Part shown: positions 43,162 to 52,801 of the stretch, piece by piece | Layout: each line of letters begins with the position of its first letter | Numbering within the stretch: position 1 is the first letter of the stretch | From: JAMXLO01 sp036265005 | GTDB taxonomy: Bacteria > Pseudomonadota > Alphaproteobacteria > Acetobacterales > Acetobacteraceae | DNA length: 64,000 nt | Direction of reading: 5' to 3' | NCBI GenBank assembly: GCA_036265005.1 | Contig: DATAPW010000359.1 | Span: forward strand, 1 to 64,000 | Program-made: the position numbers and the translations under genes | Notes under the pieces: generated by a model | The model's database searches: none | Seen by the model: the letters and a program-made list of their open reading frames with translations, nothing else | What the model was told of the DNA's origin: nothing

Positions 43162-44453
43162 CAGCCCGACTTGAAGATCTGCTTGAGCTGAGCATTCGCG
43201 TCGGCGATCACCTCCTTGGTGGACTTGCCGGCGCAGGCCTTGGCGAACATGTCCACCACCACGTATTTCGCCACGCTCTCGGATTGCGGCCGGCCGATCG
43301 GCGCCGGCCAGCCGGGCAGATGCGACGTCGCGAGCGAGTCACGATACGGCAGGTTGCGCGGTTCCTTGTGCCAGAGCGAAGCGTCGTCGAACATATGCAG
43401 GTACGGCCCGTAATAGCTCACCGCCACGTCGTACCAGCCGCCGGCCTGCGCGGGATCCATCAGCCACACCAGGAAATCCTTCGCCGCCTTCTGGTCAGGC
43501 GTGTGGGTGAAGATCGCATGGCTCCACGGCGCCAGGATATGGAACCGCCCCTTCTCGCCCTTCGGATTCTGCGCCTGGCCGGTCACCTTGCCGATGTCGG
43601 GAAAGTCCTTCATCGCCACGTACAGGATGCTTTCGGCGTTGTTGGTGCACGAGATTTGCTCGCTGAGATAGGCCTTGTTGTTGCTGACGTCGGTCCAGCC
43701 CAGCACATCCTCGAACATCGTGTCCTGGAAGAACTTCCGGCAGAAATCGATCGCCCGCGCGGTCTCTGCCGAATCGATCACCACGGTCTTGCCGTCGGGT
43801 TCCACCTCGCGCGCGCCATACGACCACAGCAGCGGGTACAGCCAGCCGTGGTTATCGCCGAAGCCGTGGCCGAGTTCGAAGCCGAACGGATGGCCGGCTT
43901 TTTTGAGCTTGGTTCCGGCCTCCAGCAGCGCATCCCACGTGTCGGGAAATTCCTTGACACCGACTTCGGAAAACCAATCCATGCGGTAATTCATCAACTG
44001 CCCGACATTGCCGAACGGGATCGCCTTCCACTTGCCGTTGACGACAACCGCCTCTTTCGCGGAGTCGTGCCAGCCGCCGGCTTTCTTGCCGATCTCCTCG
44101 GCGATATCGCTGACATCGACCAGCTTGTCGTCGAACAGGAACGGCCAATTGAAGAATGTCAAAGTCATATCCGGGCCGGACCCGGTTTCGGCCACCGTTG
44201 TGATGCGCGTCTGCAGCGAACCCACGCTGAGCAGTTCGTAATTGACCTTGATCCCGGTGGCCTTCTCGTAGGCCGTGGCGAGCGGAGTCTTGAAATACGC
44301 GTCATAGGCCGGGATGAACGAATTCTCGTGCATCATCGTCATGCTCTTCGGCGCCGCCCGCCCCGGCGCCGCGCCGAACATGGAGCCGGCGCCCGCGAGC
44401 GCGGTAATTTTCAGCACGTCGCGGCGTGATGCCGCCCGGATGATGTTGGCCAT
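43161..44453 (-). CDS. Extracellular solute-binding protein of the CUT1 sugar importer, Tat-exported
   Basis: The 430-residue protein begins MANIIRAASRRDVLKITALA, a twin-arginine signal ending near APGRA. The mature part has the family 1 binding-protein pattern (NSFIPAYDAYFKTPLATAYE; GSGPDMTLTFFNWPFLFDD; FLVWLMDPAQAGGWYDVAVS). ATG 44453 is preceded by GGGGAG; the longer open frame upstream is not plausible. The ligand is a sugar or polyol but cannot be identified. It leads the ABC operon. Confidence 0.9.
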   Translation of the reverse strand: MANIIRAASRRDVLKITALAGAGSMFGAAPGRAAPKSMTMMHENSFIPAYDAYFKTPLATAYEKATGIKVNYELLSVGSLQTRITTVAETGSGPDMTLTFFNWPFLFDDKLVDVSDIAEEIGKKAGGWHDSAKEAVVVNGKWKAIPFGNVGQLMNYRMDWFSEVGVKEFPDTWDALLEAGTKLKKAGHPFGFELGHGFGDNHGWLYPLLWSYGAREVEPDGKTVVIDSAETARAIDFCRKFFQDTMFEDVLGWTDVSNNKAYLSEQISCTNNAESILYVAMKDFPDIGKVTGQAQNPKGEKGRFHILAPWSHAIFTHTPDQKAAKDFLVWLMDPAQAGGWYDVAVSYYGPYLHMFDDASLWHKEPRNLPYRDSLATSHLPGWPAPIGRPQSESVAKYVVVDMFAKACAGKSTKEVIADANAQLKQIFKSG

Positions 44454-44557
44454 TGCTGCTCCCCGAACGTTGCCGGGGTTGTTGTGTCGTGCGGCGCCCG
44501 GCACACCGCCTGTGGACGTTATGGTGGGGGAACCGTCGAAGTCAACGATACGCTCGT

Positions 44558-45709
44558 TCAGCTGCTCTTTTTGCGTGTTCCGTTCTTGCGCAGCAGGAAT
44601 TCGCGGCCGACCTTCACCATCGGCTTTCCGTCGTACTCGACAATGTCCGCCGTGGCATAGGTTTCGTGCCAGGCATCGGGGATGAAGCTGCCGGTGCCGA
44701 CCACATCGATCGGCGCCTTGGCATCCGCCATGACGCGACACTTGTCTACACCGAACCCGGATGAGGCGACGATGCGCACGTGTGAGTTGCCGGCTGCGTC
44801 GAGTGCCTCGCGCATCCGCCAGATGGCGGCGGCGGATACACCGGTCCCGACCAGGAATCGCAGCTCCGTTTCGCTGCGGTATCGGCGGATCGCGCCCGGC
44901 GCGTGGCGTTCCAGCACCGCATAACTCTCGGCCGGATCGAGGCTTTCCATGAAACGGCCGCCATGCGTGTCCAGTCGGAACGACAGCCATCCGGCGGCCG
45001 CCAGGTCGGGAAACCGCGCGCACACCGCCAGCGCGTCGGTGATCTCGCGGCCGAAATAGTCGGCCAGCACCGTCATCGGTTCGTCCGGATAGGTCTCGCG
45101 AAACATCTCCGCCGCACGCAGCGTGGATCCGGCGTAGCCGATCAGCGAATGCGGCATCGTGCCGAACCCGCGTGGCGCATCGAACCAATGCGCCGTGCCG
45201 TCATTGGCATTGCCGACGAAGCCCTTCGCGCCTTCCCACTTCGCCGCGCTGCTGCCGACCGAGGCGGCGTAGGCCATCATGTCCTGCATTTCCGCACCGG
45301 CGCAGTGACGCGCGTCCATCGCCAGGAACGCCACGTCGGGCAAGGCGATGCACATCTGGTAGGCGTTGTGCGCCGCCACCGAGGCTGGTCCGATCATCTG
45401 CAGCAGGATGGTCTCGAGGTCCGACAACTGCTCCAGGCTGCCGGCGATGTAGGCGAGCGGCTCACCGGCGCCGACCCACTCGCCCTCCGCATACATCAGG
45501 TCGATGTCAAATTTGGTATCACGTGCCGCCGCGGCGGTCTCCAGCCATTCGACCATCAGCCGCGGCGCCGAGATCACCGGCCGCCGCATGAACACCGCAT
45601 AGGTCACGCGCTTGTCGCCGAACCGCGCGACGATCTGCCGCGTGCGGTTGAAGTAGCTGTCGGTCCGCGCCGCGATGTCCGTGGCAAGCTCGGCCGGCGT
45701 GCGTTGCAC
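44558..45709 (-). CDS. Nicotinate phosphoribosyltransferase-family protein
   Basis: The 383-residue protein has the NAPRTase landmarks DIAARTDSYFNRTRQIV, RGFGTMPHSLIGYAGSTLRA with the catalytic His, LSFRLDTHGGRFMESLD and a GTGSFIPD loop that binds phosphate. It would convert nicotinate and PRPP to nicotinate mononucleotide, or act on a related base. The GTG start at 45709 shares one base with the TAG of the DAHP synthase gene (TAGTG), so translation is coupled. It is shorter than PncB and closer to the archaeal/alphaproteobacterial type. Confidence 0.8.
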   Translation of the reverse strand: MQRTPAELATDIAARTDSYFNRTRQIVARFGDKRVTYAVFMRRPVISAPRLMVEWLETAAAARDTKFDIDLMYAEGEWVGAGEPLAYIAGSLEQLSDLETILLQMIGPASVAAHNAYQMCIALPDVAFLAMDARHCAGAEMQDMMAYAASVGSSAAKWEGAKGFVGNANDGTAHWFDAPRGFGTMPHSLIGYAGSTLRAAEMFRETYPDEPMTVLADYFGREITDALAVCARFPDLAAAGWLSFRLDTHGGRFMESLDPAESYAVLERHAPGAIRRYRSETELRFLVGTGVSAAAIWRMREALDAAGNSHVRIVASSGFGVDKCRVMADAKAPIDVVGTGSFIPDAWHETYATADIVEYDGKPMVKVGREFLLRKNGTRKKSS

Positions 45710-47109
45710 TACTGTGCCGCCACCTGGATCTGGCCGCCGGGCTCGCCGCGCCGCTGCTTCAGTTCCTCGGCCACCAGGAACGCCAGCTCCAGCGACTGCT
45801 CGGCATTCAGCCGCGGATCGCAGAAGGTTTCGTAGCGCTCGGTCAGGTCGGCCTCGCTGAGCCGATGCGCGCCGCCGGTGCATTCCGTCACGTTCTGCCC
45901 GGTCATCTCGACATGCACCCCGCCGCCCCAGGTGCCTTCCGCAGCATGAATGTCAAAGAAGCTGCGTACCTCCGACAGGATCGAATCGAAGTTGCGCGTC
46001 TTCAATTTGGCCACCGTGGAGATCGTGTTGCCGTGCATCGGATCGCACAGCCACACCACTTTCGCCCCGGCCCGTTCCACCGCACGGATCAGTCCCGGCA
46101 GCCGCGCACCCACCTTGTCGTGCCCCATGCGGCTGATCAGCGTGATGCGGCCCAGCTCGTTCGTCGGGTTCAGCACTTCCAGGATGCGCAGCAGGTCATC
46201 CGGCTCCTGCGTCGGTCCCACCTTCATGCCCAGCGGGTTCTTCAAGCCACGCAGGAATTCCACGTGTGCGCCCTCGAGCTGGCGCGTGCGGTCGCCGATC
46301 CACAGGAAATGCGCCGAGCAGCCGTACCAGTCGCCGGTGGTGGAATCGATCCGCGTCAGCGCCTGCTCGTAGGGCAGCAGCAGCGCCTCGTGGCTGATGT
46401 AGAAATCGGTCTCACGCATGTCGCGCGTGGTCGTGCTGGTCATCCCGCAGGCAGCCATGAACGACAACGTTTCATCGATGCGATGCGCCAGGTCCTGGTA
46501 GCGTGCCGCCAGCGGCGAGCGCGCAGCGAAATCCAGATTCCACCGGTGCACCTCGTGCAGGTCGGCGTAGCCGCCGGAGGCGAAGGCGCGCAGCAGGTTC
46601 AACGTGCTGGCGGACTGGAAGTAGCCGAACTCCATTCGCGCCGGATCGGGGATGCGGGCATCCGCGGTGAACTCCGGCCCGTTGACGATGTCGCCGCGGT
46701 AGGACGGCAGCGTGACGTCGCCCTGCGTCTCGGTGTCGGAGGAGCGCGGCTTGGCGAACTGGCCGGCCATGCGGCCCATCTTCACCACCGGCAGAGACGC
46801 GCCGAAGGTCAGCACGACGGCCATCTGCAGCAGCACGCGGAAGGTGTCGCGGATGATGTTGGCAGTGAAATCCGCAAAGCTTTCGGCGCAGTCGCCGCCT
46901 TGCAGGACGAACGCCTTGCCCTCGGCCGCAAGCGCCAGGTGCGCCTTCAGCCGCCGCGCCTCGCCGGCGAACACCAGGGGCGGATACTTGCCGATCCGCG
47001 CTTCCATCGCCGCGAGCTTCTCCGGGTCCGGGTAGGCCGGCACCTGTTTGATCGGGCGGTCGCGCCAGCTATCGGGGGTCCAGGCGCGCGTGGTCACATC
47101 GTTTGGCAT
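45709..47109 (-). CDS. aroG: Class II 3-deoxy-7-phosphoheptulonate (DAHP) synthase
   Basis: The 466-residue protein is the plant/actinobacterial type II enzyme: WTPDSWRDRPIKQVPAYPD at the start, FVLQGGDCAESF (metal Cys), VGPTQEPDDLLRILEVL and WLCDPMHGNTISTVAKLKTR near the active site, and VHVEMTGQNVTECTGGAHRL. It makes DAHP from PEP and erythrose 4-phosphate, the first step of aromatic synthesis. AAGGAGA precedes the ATG. It is coupled to the nicotinate phosphoribosyltransferase gene; both use central phosphosugar metabolism, but a functional link is not established. Confidence 0.95.
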   Translation of the reverse strand: MPNDVTTRAWTPDSWRDRPIKQVPAYPDPEKLAAMEARIGKYPPLVFAGEARRLKAHLALAAEGKAFVLQGGDCAESFADFTANIIRDTFRVLLQMAVVLTFGASLPVVKMGRMAGQFAKPRSSDTETQGDVTLPSYRGDIVNGPEFTADARIPDPARMEFGYFQSASTLNLLRAFASGGYADLHEVHRWNLDFAARSPLAARYQDLAHRIDETLSFMAACGMTSTTTRDMRETDFYISHEALLLPYEQALTRIDSTTGDWYGCSAHFLWIGDRTRQLEGAHVEFLRGLKNPLGMKVGPTQEPDDLLRILEVLNPTNELGRITLISRMGHDKVGARLPGLIRAVERAGAKVVWLCDPMHGNTISTVAKLKTRNFDSILSEVRSFFDIHAAEGTWGGGVHVEMTGQNVTECTGGAHRLSEADLTERYETFCDPRLNAEQSLELAFLVAEELKQRRGEPGGQIQVAAQ

Positions 47110-47218
47110 GACGGTTCTCCTTGGGCGGGGTTATAGCCGACCGTACCCATGGTGTCATTGCGGCCCGCTCGTCAGGTGGGGCAAGGAGGGGCGACGGCAA
47201 TGCCAGGATCGGTTGCGC

Positions 47219-49291
47219 TCACCCGTTCAAATCGGCAAACCGTTTCCCGGCCGCCGCCATCTCCCGCAGCAATGGCGCAGGTTCCCAGCCGACGCCGGCG
47301 GCGGCGTGCAGCGCCTCGACACGCCGGAGCATCTCCGGGATGCCGACCGCGTCCGCCTCGTGCATCGGACCGCCGCGCCAGGCGGGATAGCCGTAGCCGT
47401 GCACCAGCACCACATCGATGTCGGATGGGCGCGCGGCAATTCCCTCGGACACCACGCGCGCGCCCTCGTTCACCATCGCTGCGTGCACGCGGCGCTGGAT
47501 CTCCTCCGCCGGCACCGCGCGCCGCGTGATGCCCCGTTCGGCCGACGCACGCTCGACCAGCGCCGCAACTTCCGGGTCAGGCAGGCGTTTGCCATCCTGA
47601 TGGAGATAGAAGCCGCGCCCGGTCTTCTGGCCAAAATGGCCGCGCTCGCAGATCCGGTCGAACACCGGCACGTATCGCTCGCGTGGGTCACGTTTTGCCG
47701 CCTTGCGCTTGCGATCGCTCCAGTCCACGTCCAGCCCGGCCATGTCGAACACGGCGAATATGCCCATCGCAAAACCATAGGCCTCCAGCGCCGCATCCAC
47801 CTCCTGCGGCAAGGCGCCATCCTCCAGCGCGTATTCGCATTGCGCGCGCCATTTGCCGAGGATCCGGTTGCCGATGAAACCATCACCGTTGCCGGCAATC
47901 ACCGCCTGCTTGCGCAATCGGCGGACCACCGCGAGGGCGGTTGCCACAGCCTCCGGCAATGCGCGACGCGGCCGCACCACCTCGACCAGGCGCATGACAT
48001 GCGCAGGCGAGAAGAAGTGCAGCCCGATCACCCGCTCCGGAGCGTCCACAGCGTCCGCCAGCAGATCGATATCGAGGTAGGAGGTGTTGGACGCCAGCAC
48101 CGTATCGCGTCGCACCAGACGCGACAGGCCACGGAACACCGCCTGCTTCGCCGGAAGGTCCTCGATCACCGCCTCGATGACCAGGTCGGCGTCGTGCACG
48201 CCACGCAACTCGGCGGCGTAGCGAATGCGCCCGATGCGCTCCCGGTGCAGTCGCTCGGTCAGCCGGCCACCACGCAACTGCCGATCGTAGATCGCCCGCA
48301 CGCGACTCTCGGCTTCCTGCGCCTGGGCCTGGCCCGTCTCGACCAGCGTCACATCCAGGCCGGCATCCGCGAACGCCACCGCGATGCCGGACCCCATGGT
48401 GCCGCCGCCGACCACGCCGACACGGCGGACCGGCCAGGGAGATGCGTGACTGGCCACCCGCGTCGCGCGCCGTTCAGCGAAGAACAGGTGCCGCAGCGCC
48501 TTCGACTGCGAGCCGTGCTGCAACTCCCCGATGATCGCCTGCTCGCGCGCGAGCCCATCCTCCAGCGAAGCGGTGAGCGCCAACCGCACCGCCTCGGCTC
48601 CGCGCAACGGCGCGACGGCGCCACGCACCCGGCGCCGCAGCGTCGCCACTGCGGCTTCGAAGGCCGTGTGGTCGTAAGCTGGAATGCCCCGTTCGCCGAC
48701 GCGCGGCAATTGACCGGAATCCGCCATATGCTTCGCCCGTGCAATCGCGGCACGGCGCAGATCGGTGGCCACTTCATCCACCAGGCCATGCGCCATCGCT
48801 TCGTCGGCCGGCACGCTGCGTCCGCTGGTGACCATGTCGAGTGCGACCAGCGGCCCGGCCAGGCGCGGCGCGCGTTGTGTCCCGCCGGCGCCTGGAATCA
48901 GGCCGATGCGCACTTCGGGAAAACCGACGAAGCCATCAGGCGAGATCACCCGCGCGTGGCACACCAGCGCCAGCTCATAGCCGCCACCGAGGGCACTGCC
49001 GTGGATCGCCGCGACGATGGGTTTGCGACTGAATTCGATCGCGCGCAGCACGGCGGTGACGGCCGCGGCGGGCGATCCGTGGTCGAATTCGGCGATGTCC
49101 GCGCCGGCGATGAAGGTGCGTCCGTCGCACGCGATCACGCCGGCGCGCAAAGCGGCATCCGCGGCAATCTCCGACAGCGCCGCCAGCAGCCCCTCGCGTA
49201 CCGCGTGCGCCAGAGCATTGACCGGCGGATGATTGACCACGATCACGCCGACATCGCCGGACCGCGTAAGACGAACAGGGACGTCGGTCAT
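47219..49291 (-). CDS. FadB/FadJ-like bifunctional enoyl-CoA hydratase / 3-hydroxyacyl-CoA dehydrogenase
   Basis: The 690-residue protein has an N-terminal crotonase part (FIAGADIAEFDHGSP; GSALGGGYELALVCHARV; FPEVRIGLIPGAGGTQRAPR with the catalytic Glu) and, from about residue 290, RVGVVGGGTMGSGIAVAFAD, the NAD-binding site. IGLHFFSPAHVMRLVEVVRP and NRILGKWRAQCEYALEDGAL follow, then a second HCDH domain. It performs two steps of fatty acid beta-oxidation. GAGGTG precedes ATG 49291. It comes 55 bases after the methyltransferase gene, at the end of the peptide transporter operon. Confidence 0.93.
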   Translation of the reverse strand: MTDVPVRLTRSGDVGVIVVNHPPVNALAHAVREGLLAALSEIAADAALRAGVIACDGRTFIAGADIAEFDHGSPAAAVTAVLRAIEFSRKPIVAAIHGSALGGGYELALVCHARVISPDGFVGFPEVRIGLIPGAGGTQRAPRLAGPLVALDMVTSGRSVPADEAMAHGLVDEVATDLRRAAIARAKHMADSGQLPRVGERGIPAYDHTAFEAAVATLRRRVRGAVAPLRGAEAVRLALTASLEDGLAREQAIIGELQHGSQSKALRHLFFAERRATRVASHASPWPVRRVGVVGGGTMGSGIAVAFADAGLDVTLVETGQAQAQEAESRVRAIYDRQLRGGRLTERLHRERIGRIRYAAELRGVHDADLVIEAVIEDLPAKQAVFRGLSRLVRRDTVLASNTSYLDIDLLADAVDAPERVIGLHFFSPAHVMRLVEVVRPRRALPEAVATALAVVRRLRKQAVIAGNGDGFIGNRILGKWRAQCEYALEDGALPQEVDAALEAYGFAMGIFAVFDMAGLDVDWSDRKRKAAKRDPRERYVPVFDRICERGHFGQKTGRGFYLHQDGKRLPDPEVAALVERASAERGITRRAVPAEEIQRRVHAAMVNEGARVVSEGIAARPSDIDVVLVHGYGYPAWRGGPMHEADAVGIPEMLRRVEALHAAAGVGWEPAPLLREMAAAGKRFADLNG

Positions 49292-49346
49292 TTGGCACCT
49301 CGGTCGATTGGCCGCCTTGCATTGTGGTCCCGCGGACCCGGGCGTC

Positions 49347-50771
49347 TCAAGTCTCGACTGGTTCCAGCACGCCGCGCGCCAGCCCCTCGCGCACCGCCGC
49401 AAGCGGCTGGCAGGACTCAGCCACCGTCGCCGCACGATGCACCGCCTCGAAAATCTGGAGTGCCGCCGGCGTGACATCGACCGGCGAACGCAACGTCGCC
49501 GGCGGCAGCATCAGCATGGTCCTGCTGCCCGTGGTCCCGGGCTGGCCCGCTATCGTCGCCAGCGACGTCCCTTCCGGCAGGCGCAGCCGTGCCGCGAGCA
49601 ATGCCGCAGCCGTGCCGTGCAGCAGGTCCAGGCCCCGCACCAGCCGATCGATCCGATCGGCCGTCACGAACTCGGCATGTCCCTGCGGGATGTCGAGCAT
49701 GGCGGTCCACGCCGGCGTCACGCTGCCGCGCCGCAGCACAGTGAGGCTCGCTTCCGTGCCGACCAGGCCGAGCCGTGCGTAGTGCCCGCGGATTTGCGCT
49801 ACCGCGGCCGCACTGCGCTGCTGCTGCTGGCCCCAGAACGTGGCCAGTTCGTCCGCACTGCTGGCGCCGACCCGCAGCACCAGCATATCGAGGTCGGGAC
49901 CCGCCGCTTCACGGATGTGCGCCGCCAGCAACTCGGCCTCGCGCAATGGCCAATGCGCCTGCACGACGAGATGGCCGTCCGGCGCGACGAACGGCGCCGC
50001 GGTGCCGACCAGCCGGCACGCCAGTTCATCGCCGCGCGGCCCACCGTGCAGGTGCGAAATGGCGGCAACCCGGTCAGGCAGCGCGATGTAGGGTGGGTGT
50101 GCGGCGATGATGTCGAAAGCCTCGCCGGCAACCGGCGCGAACAGGTCGCCCTCGCGCACCTCGATGTTGTCCACGCCATTGAGTGTGACGTTGACGCGTG
50201 CCAGCGCCACTGCGCGCGGATTGATGTCGGTGGCAACAACCTGCACCGCATGGCGGCACAGCAGCAGCGCAATGGCGCCGGCGCCGCATCCCAGGTCCAG
50301 GACGCGCCCGACCTTCCGTGCAGGAACCACGGCACGCCACAGCGGAGCCGTGGTCTCGCGCATACCCATCACCACGTCGCCACCGGCCCGCAGATCGTCG
50401 GCGAACACATAAAACTCGCCCGCCATCGCCAGGCGCAGCACGCAATGCACCTGGCGCTCGCGCAGCACCAGCAGACCTGCCGAATACAGCAGTGTATACA
50501 GCGGCTCACCCAGCGCCGTGACGGCTTCGGCGGCGGTGAGCGGATCGCCGCACATCAGCAGGCGCATTGCCAGCGACCCGGCATCGCTTCGCCGGCGCAG
50601 GTGCCAGAGCCGGATCGGGTTCCTGTCGTCTTCCGGATATTGTGGGCACATCGCGAACAGCGGCGCGACGCCGGCCTCGTCGAGGCCGACCGCCACGAGC
50701 CGCTGGCGCAGCCCCAGCCAATCAGCGGGTGTGACGGCGGCAAAGCCGGTTATGTCGGGGAGTTCGCCCAT
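49347..50771 (-). CDS. Class I methyltransferase, HemK/PrmC-like core with HPPY instead of NPPY
   Basis: The 474-residue protein has an N-terminal domain of about 160 residues, then VGRVLDLGCGAGAIALLLCR (SAM site), VVATDINPRAVALARVNVTL and EAFDIIAAHPPYIALPD. The last motif corresponds to NPPY of N5-glutamine and adenine methyltransferases, with the Asn replaced by His. The C-terminal 190 residues are unassigned. Its start overlaps the stop of dppF (TGATG), so it belongs to the peptide ABC operon. Protein or small-molecule methylation is possible. Confidence 0.75.
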   Translation of the reverse strand: MGELPDITGFAAVTPADWLGLRQRLVAVGLDEAGVAPLFAMCPQYPEDDRNPIRLWHLRRRSDAGSLAMRLLMCGDPLTAAEAVTALGEPLYTLLYSAGLLVLRERQVHCVLRLAMAGEFYVFADDLRAGGDVVMGMRETTAPLWRAVVPARKVGRVLDLGCGAGAIALLLCRHAVQVVATDINPRAVALARVNVTLNGVDNIEVREGDLFAPVAGEAFDIIAAHPPYIALPDRVAAISHLHGGPRGDELACRLVGTAAPFVAPDGHLVVQAHWPLREAELLAAHIREAAGPDLDMLVLRVGASSADELATFWGQQQQRSAAAVAQIRGHYARLGLVGTEASLTVLRRGSVTPAWTAMLDIPQGHAEFVTADRIDRLVRGLDLLHGTAAALLAARLRLPEGTSLATIAGQPGTTGSRTMLMLPPATLRSPVDVTPAALQIFEAVHRAATVAESCQPLAAVREGLARGVLEPVET

Positions 50772-51781
50772 CAGGATTCCACGAACATATCCGCCAGGAC
50801 ATTCTGCTGCGCACCGGCGGGATCCGGATGGTGATGACAGGCGACCACCCGGCGGGGTTCGGTGCGTGACAACGGCGGCGGCATCGTCTGGCAGACCGGC
50901 ATGGCAACAGGACAGCGCTCGACGAACCGGCAGCCGGTTTGGCCTGGCGCAATGCGCTGAGCGACCGGTTGTTCGTTCAACCAGGTCCGTTCCGTGCTGA
51001 CCTGTGGAATCGAAGTGATCAGCAACTGGGTATACGGATGCTGCGGCGCCTTCACCACGCGTTCGACATCGCCGGCCTCGGCCACGTTGGCGCGGTACAG
51101 CACGATGATGTTGTCGGCGACCTGGTAGGCGGTGGCCAGGTCGTGCGTGATGTAGATGATGGAGATACCGCGCTCCTGGTTGAGCTGGCGCAGCGAACCC
51201 AGGATCGTGGCACGCAGCGACGCATCCACCATCGAGACAGGTTCGTCTGCCACGATCACATGGGGGCGCAGCAGCAACGCACGCGCCACCATGACCCGCT
51301 GGCGCTGTCCCCCGCTGAGCTGATGCGGAAAGCGGCCAAGGATTTCCTCCGGGCGCAGGCCGACCGCGCGCAATGCGTCCTCGATCAGTCCGCGGGCTTC
51401 CGTGCGCGACCTGGCGAGGCGGAACCTGGCCACCGGTGTCGTGAGTACATGGTCCACGCGGTAAAACGGATTGTAGACGCCATACGGGTCCTGGAAGATC
51501 GCCTGGATGTCGCGGCGAAAATTCCGCCGTTCGGCGCCTGACAAAGCATGCAGGTCTCGCCCCTGGTACAGCACCGTGCCCGACGTCGGCGCGACCAGGC
51601 CCAGCAGCACGCGCGCCAATGTGGTCTTGCCGCTGCCGCTTTCGCCGACGATGGCGGTGATCGAGGGGCGGCCGGAGTCGATCGCAAACGAAAAATCCTC
51701 GAGCGCCACGGTGCTGTCGCGATCCAGCAATCCGCCGCCGAAGTATTTCGTCACATGGCGTGCTTCGAGCAGCAATGTCAT
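50771..51781 (-). CDS. dppF: Peptide/nickel ABC transporter ATP-binding protein (DppF/OppF type)
   Basis: The 336-residue protein has Walker A GESGSGKTTLARVLLGL, signature LSGGQRQRVMVARALL, Walker B VIVADEPVSMVDASLR and the oligopeptide C-terminal extension with CRFVERCPVAMPVC, which often carries an Fe-S-like cysteine cluster. It forms a heterodimer with DppD. Its stop is shared with the methyltransferase start (TGATG). It begins 18 bases after dppD ends. Confidence 0.93.
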   Translation of the reverse strand: MTLLLEARHVTKYFGGGLLDRDSTVALEDFSFAIDSGRPSITAIVGESGSGKTTLARVLLGLVAPTSGTVLYQGRDLHALSGAERRNFRRDIQAIFQDPYGVYNPFYRVDHVLTTPVARFRLARSRTEARGLIEDALRAVGLRPEEILGRFPHQLSGGQRQRVMVARALLLRPHVIVADEPVSMVDASLRATILGSLRQLNQERGISIIYITHDLATAYQVADNIIVLYRANVAEAGDVERVVKAPQHPYTQLLITSIPQVSTERTWLNEQPVAQRIAPGQTGCRFVERCPVAMPVCQTMPPPLSRTEPRRVVACHHHPDPAGAQQNVLADMFVES

Positions 51782-51799
51782 GCGCGACCTGCCGTCACA

Positions 51800-52801
51800 T
51801 CACGCAAGGTGGCATGCCGCTTCGATGCCGCCGGCGACCTCGCGCAGCACCGGCCGCTCGGTGCGACACCGCGCCACGGCCTGCGGACAGCGCGGATGGA
51901 ACGCGCAGCCGGGCGGCAGGTCGCGCAGTAGCGGCGCCAGTCCCGGGATGCCCTGCATCATCCCCTTGCGTTCGAGCGACGGCAGGCTGGCGATCAGCAT
52001 CTGCGTATAGGGATGCCTCGGTGCGGCGATGATCTCGGCGATCGGCGCGATCTCGACCAGGCGGCCAGCGTACATCACGCCGAGCCGATCGACGAATTGC
52101 GCCATCAGGCCCATGTCGTGGCCGACCAGCACGACGGCCGCGCCGAGGTCCTGCTGCACACGGGCGAGAGTCGCCATGACCTGGCGCTGCACCACGACGT
52201 CGAGCGCACTGGTCGGCTCATCGGCGATGATCACTTTCGGGCGCAGGCAGATCGCGATGGCGATGCAGGCGCGCTGCTTCATGCCGCCGGAGAGTTCGTG
52301 CGGGTACATCTCCGCCACCTCCGGCGGCAGGCCGACCTGGCCGAGCAGATCGCGCACGCGCGCCGCGAGGTCGCTGCGCGACAGCGCCATGTCGTGGTCG
52401 CCCAGGGCATCGGCGATCTGGGCGCGAATCCGCAGCACCGGGTTGAGTGCGTTCATCGACCCTTGCGGCACCAATGCGATGCCCGCGAGTCGCAGCCGCC
52501 GCATCGCATCGTCCGACAGCGAAGACAGCGCGATGTTGTCGAGCCACACCTCGCCGCCATCGATCCGTCCCGGCGGCCGCAGCAGCCGCAAAATGGCCAG
52601 CGCCATGGTGGATTTGCCGGAGCCCGATTCACCCGCCAGGCCGAAGCGTTCATGCGCGCGCAGGCTGAAGGATACATCATCGACCGCGCGTACCGAGCCG
52701 AGCGGATGGTCATAGGAAACGCGCAGATGTTCCACGCGCAAAACCGACGCGTTCATGCCCGGCGCGTTCATGCCCGACGCGTTCATGCCCGGCGCGTTCA
52801 T
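51800..52801 (-). CDS. dppD: Peptide/nickel ABC transporter ATP-binding protein (DppD/OppD type) with a start-codon repeat
   Basis: The 333-residue protein has GESGSGKSTMALAILRLL, LSGGMKQRACIAIAICL, KVIIADEPTSALDVVVQ, and the C-terminal FHPRCPQAVARC extension of Opp/Dpp ATPases. The first ATG at 52801 overlaps the dppC stop (ATGA). ATG also occurs in frame at 52786, 52771 and 52756 because of a 15-base tandem repeat, so the N terminus reads MNAPGMNASGMNAPGMNAS. The true start is ambiguous; all give a functional ATPase. Confidence 0.92.
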   Translation of the reverse strand: MNAPGMNASGMNAPGMNASVLRVEHLRVSYDHPLGSVRAVDDVSFSLRAHERFGLAGESGSGKSTMALAILRLLRPPGRIDGGEVWLDNIALSSLSDDAMRRLRLAGIALVPQGSMNALNPVLRIRAQIADALGDHDMALSRSDLAARVRDLLGQVGLPPEVAEMYPHELSGGMKQRACIAIAICLRPKVIIADEPTSALDVVVQRQVMATLARVQQDLGAAVVLVGHDMGLMAQFVDRLGVMYAGRLVEIAPIAEIIAAPRHPYTQMLIASLPSLERKGMMQGIPGLAPLLRDLPPGCAFHPRCPQAVARCRTERPVLREVAGGIEAACHLA

